Assembly: GCA_001564255.1 (NCBI GenBank)
Contig: LKNC01000083.1
Coordinates: 1-9,646 of the forward strand
From: Natrialbaceae archaeon Tc-Br11_E2g1
Lineage (GTDB): Archaea > Halobacteriota > Halobacteria > Halobacteriales > Natrialbaceae
DNA length: 9,646 bases
Reading direction: 5' to 3'
Part shown: positions 5,350 to 9,646 of the stretch, in pieces
Numbering within the stretch: the stretch's first letter is position 1
Layout: every line of letters begins with the position of its first letter
The notes under the pieces: model-generated
Databases searched by the model: none
What the model was told of the DNA's origin: nothing
Seen by the model: the letters and a program-made list of their open reading frames with translations, nothing else
Translations under genes and position numbers: made by a program

Positions 5350-7029
5350 TTAGGCGATCTGTTCGAGGCCACTGATCCGGATCGGAAGCCCCTGTACGCC
5401 GTCACGCTGGAAGTCCGAAATCGCTTTGTTGACCTCGTGGTAGCCGAGGACGTCGGCGTCGATCAACTGACGGATGATCTCCGCACGACGGTCGAGTTCG
5501 CCGTAGATCTCTCTGGTGTCTGTGTACCCGAGCAGGGTCGCGATCTGTTCTTCGAGGACGTAGGAGTTGTTCCGCCCCGTGAAGACGATTTCGTCGTCTC
5601 TGGGATCCCACTTGAACGCCTGGCGGGTGACGACGCCACCCTCGTAATCGGAGTAACCTTCGATCTCCTGGACGGAGGTAACCCGACGGAGGACGTCGTC
5701 ACCCTGCTTGACCCGGTTTTGGAACAGGGCGACGTCACAGTTGTCCATGAACGTCTCCGGGACGTTGATCGGGTTCCCGGTAAAGCGCTGGATCATCGAG
5801 ACGATGTCACTGGCGTGGAAGGTGAGCATCACCGGGTGGCCGGTCTGGGCGGCCTGGAACGCCATCTGTCCCTCTTCACCACGGACCTCACCCACGATGA
5901 TGTAGTCGGGGCGAGACCGCAGCGCCGCCGCGACCAGATCGAACATGTCGACGTCGGCACCCTCCTCGGCCGACCCCTCACGGGTCAACAGCTGCTGCCA
6001 GGTGTCGTGGGGCGGGACGACTTCCGCCGTGTCCTCTGCCGTGTAGATCTTCGAGTCACGGGGGATAAACGAGAGCGCGGAGTTGAGCGTCGTCGTCTTC
6101 CCCGACGCCGTCTCGCCGACGACGAACACCGTCTGCTCGTTCTCGAGACAGAGCCAGAGATACGCCGACAGTTCCGGACTGAGCGTCCCCCACCTGGTAA
6201 TCTGGAAGATCGACAGCGGGATCTCCTCGCCCTGACGGATCGTGAGCGAAGGCCCCTGGACTGAGACGTCGTCGGAGTAGATGATGTTGATACGCGAGCC
6301 GTCCGGCAGGGTGCCGTCGATGATCGGGTCGGAGTCGCTGATTGGGTGGTCCATCCGTTCGCCCATGTTGCGCAGCCACTGCTCGAACTCCTCGTTGGTC
6401 CCGAAGTCGACCGTCGCCGAGATCATCCCGTAGGTGTCGTGATCGAGGTAACACTGCTTTGGCCCGATGACGTGGATGTCCTCGTTTGCCGTGTCGACCA
6501 TCACGGGCTCTAGGGGACCGAGTCCGACGATGTCCCGCTGGAGCTGGTAGCGAAGCCGGTCGTACTGGTCCCGGTCGAGTGCGATCTTGCCGCCGCCGAT
6601 CGATCTGAGCCGGGCGACTGAGCCCCCGGTGATCCCCGACCCGATCTCGACGACCTTATCGAGTAACCCGTCGAGGTGGTCCTCGAAGGCCGCCTCGTCA
6701 CCCGGGGCGGGCTGGGTGACGCTCTTGTCGAGGATCCGCTGGCGGATCCGATCGTAGAGGCCCCTGTCTTCTTCCTCGATCGTCGGCTCGACGCAGTAGT
6801 AGGTCGTCGAGATCCCGACGTCACCGTGGACGTGGATGAAAATCGGCTCTTCGGCCTCGTAGAAGACGTTGGGTCGATCGGACTCCCACTCGCCGGAGGG
6901 TTCGTCGATGAGCGTCGGATACTCCGTGTACTCCCCGTAAAACCACTCGAGGTGTTCCCGGACGTGGGGGTACTCGTCGGCCAGCGCTTCCAGTTCGTTC
7001 GAGAGTCGGGAGGTGCCAAACTCCGCCAT
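5350..7029 (-). CDS. arlI: Archaellum motor ATPase ArlI (FlaI)
   Basis: ArlI is a type II/IV secretion-superfamily ATPase (GspE/VirB11-like). It forms a hexamer under ArlJ and powers both archaellin assembly and archaellum rotation. The product has 559 residues. The N-terminal domain (about 1-230) has an acidic start and recognisable FlaI sequence around EWFYGEYTEYPTLIDEP. The catalytic domain carries the Walker A motif GETASGKT (305-312, K311), the Asp box region YTAEDTAEV (329-337), the Walker B/VGEVRGEE stretch (379-386, catalytic E381) and the His box with H398 and H405. All key residues are intact. The ATG overlaps the last base of the arlH stop (TAATG), and the stop lies 1 nt before arlJ, so translation is likely coupled. 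Confidence 0.97.
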   Translation of the reverse strand: MAEFGTSRLSNELEALADEYPHVREHLEWFYGEYTEYPTLIDEPSGEWESDRPNVFYEAEEPIFIHVHGDVGISTTYYCVEPTIEEEDRGLYDRIRQRILDKSVTQPAPGDEAAFEDHLDGLLDKVVEIGSGITGGSVARLRSIGGGKIALDRDQYDRLRYQLQRDIVGLGPLEPVMVDTANEDIHVIGPKQCYLDHDTYGMISATVDFGTNEEFEQWLRNMGERMDHPISDSDPIIDGTLPDGSRINIIYSDDVSVQGPSLTIRQGEEIPLSIFQITRWGTLSPELSAYLWLCLENEQTVFVVGETASGKTTTLNSALSFIPRDSKIYTAEDTAEVVPPHDTWQQLLTREGSAEEGADVDMFDLVAAALRSRPDYIIVGEVRGEEGQMAFQAAQTGHPVMLTFHASDIVSMIQRFTGNPINVPETFMDNCDVALFQNRVKQGDDVLRRVTSVQEIEGYSDYEGGVVTRQAFKWDPRDDEIVFTGRNNSYVLEEQIATLLGYTDTREIYGELDRRAEIIRQLIDADVLGYHEVNKAISDFQRDGVQGLPIRISGLEQIA

Positions 7030-7757
7030 TATGCCACCGTCCTGCTAACGATCGAGATGCCACGTCCCTGTTCGACCGAGAAGCCAATGGAGTCGTCGAC
7101 CGGGCTCTTCATGTTCTGGAACCGCCGAACCAACACGTTTCGTCTGATCTCCTGGCCGACGGTCTGGGTTTCGATCTCGAAGTAGACGTTCGCCGCGTTT
7201 CGCAACGGTCGTAACGCCTCTTCGGTTACCGACGTCGGATCGACCGTCAGGACGACCGTTCGATCCTGCATGAGCACCTGCCCGAGAAAGGAGACGAGCC
7301 GCTGGATGACCCTGTCTTCTTCCCCTTGCTGGCTCATCGCATCGTAGTTGGGATCGTTTCGCAAGATCGCCGAGAGCGTATCGACGTAGATGACGTCGGC
7401 CATCCACAACGTCCTCGCGTTGGTAAACCGCTCTAACAGCTGGCGTTGTGTCCCCGGTCTGTGGGTGTCGACGTCGGCGTGTAAAAAGAGCAGTCGCTCC
7501 TCGAGGAGGTGATCGGTCACGTCATACGACAGTGAGTTCATCTGCTCGACGAACTCCCAGGACTCCAGTTCCGTCGAGACGTAGGTGACGTTGTACTCCT
7601 CTTCTGCCATCCCGTAGGAAAACCGCTGACAGAGAGCGCTCTTCCCCGCGCCGTCCTCGCCCTCGATGAGCACGAGGCTTCCGACCGGCAGGCCGCCGCC
7701 GATCGCGTTGTCCACGCGGTCTCGCCCAGTCATGCCGATCGAGTAGTGATCACTCAT
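7029..7757 (-). CDS. arlH: Archaellum KaiC-like ATP-binding protein ArlH (FlaH)
   Basis: ArlH is a RecA/KaiC-family protein that binds ATP and associates with ArlI and ArlJ at the motor base, regulating motor assembly. The product has 242 residues. The Walker A motif GEDGAGKS spans 33-40 (K39), and the Walker B strand VIYVDTLSAIL has D126. The intervening YVSTELES (59-66) and the C-terminal NVLVRRFQNMKSP..FSVEQGRGI segment are typical of FlaH. The frame is open 36 codons upstream inside arlG, but that extension is Ser/Arg-rich and unlike the family. The chosen ATG at 7757 gives MSDHYSIGM and has a strong Shine-Dalgarno 13 nt ahead. It overlaps the arlG stop by 8 nt (ATGAGTGA) and the arlI start by 1 nt. 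Confidence 0.96.
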   Translation of the reverse strand: MSDHYSIGMTGRDRVDNAIGGGLPVGSLVLIEGEDGAGKSALCQRFSYGMAEEEYNVTYVSTELESWEFVEQMNSLSYDVTDHLLEERLLFLHADVDTHRPGTQRQLLERFTNARTLWMADVIYVDTLSAILRNDPNYDAMSQQGEEDRVIQRLVSFLGQVLMQDRTVVLTVDPTSVTEEALRPLRNAANVYFEIETQTVGQEIRRNVLVRRFQNMKSPVDDSIGFSVEQGRGISIVSRTVA

Positions 7758-8217
7758 GGTAGAACTCGAACACCTCCCTGTCCCCACCGACGTCGACGAC
7801 GACCCGATGCTCGGTCCGGTCGGTGGCCTCCAAGTCGCCGTCGATCTCGAGGGAGACGACCGCACCGGACCGCCAGCTCTCGTCGTCGCTTACGACCTCG
7901 AACTCGAGGCCGTCCTCGGTCACGAACTCGCCGTTTACGAGCACGTCGTGTGCACCCGGATCGGTCGAGAGGGTTCGCTCGCCGGTGTTCTTGATCAGCA
8001 GGGTGATATTCCCCTCGCTCTCGTCGTAGACCGCATCGCTCCCGGCGTCACTGATGATCTCGATATCGGTATCGATCTGATCTCTGACATCGCCGCTGTG
8101 GACGTCGATCGAATCGCTGATGTCGGTGACACTCGCCACGAGCGTCCCCGCGACCGCCGCCGCGACGAGCATCGCCGCGATAAACAGGATGAGACTCGAG
8201 ATAGACGTTCCGGCCAT
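7750..8217 (-). CDS. arlG: Archaellum stator protein ArlG (FlaG)
   Basis: ArlG is a monotopic membrane protein that with ArlF forms the pseudoperiplasmic stator contacting the S-layer. The product has 155 residues. It has one N-terminal membrane anchor (about residues 7-30, in MAGTSISSLILFIAAMLVAA), followed by a beta-sandwich domain outside the membrane. The family-typical stretch DQIDTDIEIISDAG (about 46-59) is followed by NITLLIKNTGERTLS and a region of alternating beta strands. The SSLILFIA start and the TDIEIISD motif distinguish ArlG from ArlF. The start codon lies 1 nt beyond the arlF stop and has GAGGTG 10 nt upstream. The gene order arlF-arlG-arlH agrees with other euryarchaeal loci. 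Confidence 0.92.
   Translation of the reverse strand: MAGTSISSLILFIAAMLVAAAVAGTLVASVTDISDSIDVHSGDVRDQIDTDIEIISDAGSDAVYDESEGNITLLIKNTGERTLSTDPGAHDVLVNGEFVTEDGLEFEVVSDDESWRSGAVVSLEIDGDLEATDRTEHRVVVDVGGDREVFEFYHE
7771..7778 (-). promoter_or_regulatory. Ribosome binding site of arlH inside arlG
   Basis: GGGAGGTG on the minus strand, within the last codons of arlG, lies 13 nt before the arlH ATG at 7757. It is close to a full anti-Shine-Dalgarno complement, and it decides the arlH start against the longer upstream frame. Confidence 0.7.
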
Positions 8218-8218
8218 C

Positions 8219-8662
8219 CTATGATTCCACCTCGGTTGCGACCGAAATGCCGTTTTCGGTTACGATCTTCACCCGCTGACCGTCCTCGAGGGCCACGTCG
8301 TCCTCGATCACGAGATCCTCGCCGGGTTGCCACAGGTCACGATCGCCCCCCTCAGCTTCCGGATCGGACGCCTCGTAGACCGTCCCTTCGAAGCTCTCGT
8401 AGTCACCGTCTACCAGCAGATCCGTGTCCTCGACCGACAGCGTCGTCGTCCCCGTGTTCTCGACGACGATCCGGTCAGCAGCGGCGTTGGCCTCAGAAAG
8501 GTTCACGGCCGTATTCCGAACATCGAGCGCCCGCTCGTCACGGTCGTCGATCGCATCCGCCCGGCGGTCGTGGGCCGTCTCGAGGACGGGGTAGACGATA
8601 CCGACCGCGACGAGCAAGCCGACGAAGATGACCGCCATCGCGCCACTGGTGCTAAATCCCAT
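8219..8662 (-). CDS. arlF: Archaellum stator protein ArlF (FlaF)
   Basis: ArlF is the partner of ArlG in the stator; in Sulfolobus its soluble domain binds S-layer protein. The product has 147 residues. The start MGFSTSGAMAVIFVGLLVAV, with a single N-terminal helix (about 6-28), is the FlaF signature. The characteristic LDVRNTAVNLSEANA segment (about 46-60) leads into IVVENTGTTTLSVEDTDLLVDG, a beta-sandwich strand pattern, and the domain ends in GQRVKIVTENGISV. No Shine-Dalgarno is visible in the 11 nt after the arlCE stop, so re-initiation or coupling is likely. It lies directly upstream of arlG with a 1-nt gap. Confidence 0.92.
   Translation of the reverse strand: MGFSTSGAMAVIFVGLLVAVGIVYPVLETAHDRRADAIDDRDERALDVRNTAVNLSEANAAADRIVVENTGTTTLSVEDTDLLVDGDYESFEGTVYEASDPEAEGGDRDLWQPGEDLVIEDDVALEDGQRVKIVTENGISVATEVES
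8228..8233 (-). promoter_or_regulatory. Ribosome binding site of arlG inside arlF
   Basis: GAGGTG on the minus strand in the last codons of arlF precedes the arlG ATG (8217) by 10 nt, a good Shine-Dalgarno position. It points to leadered, operon-internal initiation. Confidence 0.6.
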
Positions 8663-8673
8663 CTATATCGGCC

Positions 8674-9646
8674 TCAGGGCTCTACTTCCCGTTTGGTCTC
8701 GTGGATCTCGTTTAACTTCATGATGTAGGTATAGCTGTCGGCGTGATCCTCCGCCGACAGCTCCTCGGGGGTCGTCCCCGGATCGACGTGGATGTCGAGA
8801 TCCGGGCCACTGAGCGTCGCCTCGAGTTGGTCTCTGACGTCCCCTTCGATCCAGCCGATCTCGTGATAATAGGAGATTGCCCGGAGGGTCGCCGCCGGCC
8901 CGCCGGTCCGGACGAGGTGGGTGAGCCACTCGAAGACGATGATGTCGGTCGCGTACGTTTCGGCGAGCGAATCGAGGGTGACGGCGCCCTCGTCGCCCTC
9001 GGGCTCGTCGACGCTGTCGGTCGCCTGAACCTCGACGCGAGTGTCCTCGTCGTCTTCCTCGAAGGGTACCTCCTCGCCGTCCTCTGCGTCCTCGAGTGCA
9101 CTCCGGAGATCCGAGAAGGTCACGCCCTCGGGGGCCGGATCGTCGTGGTCGGCCCCCTCGACGGGGGTGGCGTCCGCCGGCCCGCCGACGGCGTCGGCGA
9201 ACTCCCCGTCGTCCTCGCCGAAGACGCCAAAGCCCTCCTCGGTCTCCCCCTCGCCGGTAAAGGGGTTTACCTGGTCCGTCAGTCGGTCGTAGACCCCCAA
9301 AAGCCGCCGGACCGTGTCGTTTATGTCCTCGACCTGTTCGGAGACGTGCTGTTGGGAGTCCTGGATCGCCCCCAGCTCCGAGGAGCTCCTGTCGAGTTCG
9401 TCCTCTAAGGTCTCGATGCGGTGATAGAGGTCGTCGACCACCTCGTCGTCGTCGATGTCACTCGCGTCCGGGCGGCCGCCCCCACCGCCACCGCCCATCA
9501 CGAAGTCGTCGTCGAGCCCGAGGTCGTCCATGTCGTCGCCGCCACCGCCTCCGCCCCCACCCATCACGAAGTCGTCGTCTAGATCCATGTCCTCCATGGC
9601 ATCGCCGCCACCGCCAGCTTCAGCGCCTGCGCTCTGGCGCTGTTGC
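8674..9646 (-). CDS. arlCE: Archaellum cytosolic fusion protein ArlCE (FlaC/FlaE), 5' partial
   Basis: ArlCE fuses the C and E components of the cytosolic switch complex, as is usual in haloarchaea; the complex links CheF/CheY signalling to the motor. An ATG at 9597 would give 307 residues, but the frame stays open to the window edge. The Gly-rich repeat also begins before that ATG, so the real start probably lies upstream. Numbered from that ATG, residues 1-41 are Gly/Asp-rich repeats, 53-113 are a coiled-coil FlaC-like segment ending in the typical NPF (111-113), 114-205 are a very acidic linker, and 206-298 are the FlaD/E domain with YYHEIGWI (GWI at 248-250). The arlF gene follows 11 nt after the stop. 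It is the first arl gene visible; its promoter is outside the window. Confidence 0.9.
   Translation of the reverse strand, partial: QQRQSAGAEAGGGGDAMEDMDLDDDFVMGGGGGGGGDDMDDLGLDDDFVMGGGGGGGRPDASDIDDDEVVDDLYHRIETLEDELDRSSSELGAIQDSQQHVSEQVEDINDTVRRLLGVYDRLTDQVNPFTGEGETEEGFGVFGEDDGEFADAVGGPADATPVEGADHDDPAPEGVTFSDLRSALEDAEDGEEVPFEEDDEDTRVEVQATDSVDEPEGDEGAVTLDSLAETYATDIIVFEWLTHLVRTGGPAATLRAISYYHEIGWIEGDVRDQLEATLSGPDLDIHVDPGTTPEELSAEDHADSYTYIMKLNEIHETKREVEP
9484..9615 (-). repeat. Two 66-bp tandem repeats encoding a Gly-rich acidic motif in ArlCE
   Basis: Two in-frame copies of 22 codons lie at 9550-9615 and 9484-9549. Each encodes four Gly, an acidic stretch D-x-M-x-D-x-x, the invariant LDDDFVM and four more Gly. 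Gly codons are mixed GGC, GGT, GGG and GGA, and the middle residues differ between copies, so the protein motif is preserved more than the bases. Three further Gly follow copy 2. The segment is likely disordered and may present a short linear binding motif. Confidence 0.85.

Noticed and set aside
5347..6264. Plus-strand frame of 305 codons opposite arlI
   Set aside because: Antisense to the intact ArlI ATPase domain; the product is an Arg/Asp-rich mirror of the Walker-motif region, with no independent start signal.
8743..9408. Plus-strand frame of 221 codons opposite arlCE
   Set aside because: Shadow of the acidic ArlCE linker and coiled coil, with no promoter or recognisable domain.
9550..9615. 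Gly-rich repeat read as a CRISPR-like or mobile-element repeat
   Set aside because: The period is a multiple of three, in frame within arlCE, and follows protein-level conservation; there are only two copies and no spacers.

Overview
The window is high-GC DNA coding for strongly acidic proteins (Asp/Glu-rich, few Lys). With leaderless-type starts and archaeal information-processing genes, this points to a haloarchaeon (class Halobacteria). The genus cannot be named from the sequence alone.

Positions 1-2272 (+ strand) hold four genes. First is a CPBP-family intramembrane protease whose 5' end lies outside the window. It is followed by the archaeal Holliday junction resolvase Hjc, ribosomal protein S6e, and a small uncharacterised haloarchaeal protein just behind S6e. 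hjc and rps6e each have a TATA-like box about 26-28 nt before the ATG, as expected for leaderless mRNAs.

Positions 2269-2760 (- strand) encode a PadR-type winged-helix regulator with an acidic N-terminal extension. It converges on the S6e-linked gene, and both use the same palindromic CTAG as stop codon. Upstream of the regulator, on its 5' side, is a 302 bp non-coding stretch. Most of it is AT-rich (about 39% GC by hand count over 2871-3020) and it carries TATA-like boxes and a dyad. It is the least explained part of the window.

Positions 3063-9646 (- strand) hold the archaellum (archaeal flagellum) motor and assembly genes, transcribed as arlCE (5' end cut by the window edge), arlF, arlG, arlH, arlI, arlJ, then after a 105 bp gap arlD. 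arlCE to arlJ are packed with gaps of 1-11 nt or overlaps of 1-8 nt, typical of a translationally coupled operon. The parts form one machine: ArlJ is the membrane platform, ArlI the hexameric ATPase, ArlH its KaiC-like regulator, ArlF and ArlG the pseudoperiplasmic stator proteins, and ArlCE and ArlD the cytosolic proteins that link motor and chemotaxis switch. Archaellins and che genes are not seen and presumably lie beyond position 9646 or elsewhere.

I see no mobile element, CRISPR array, rRNA or credible tRNA. I do not see a wholly new system. The candidates for novelty are the PadR gene beside the archaellum locus with its AT-rich control region, and a repeated Gly-rich acidic motif at the N-terminus of ArlCE.
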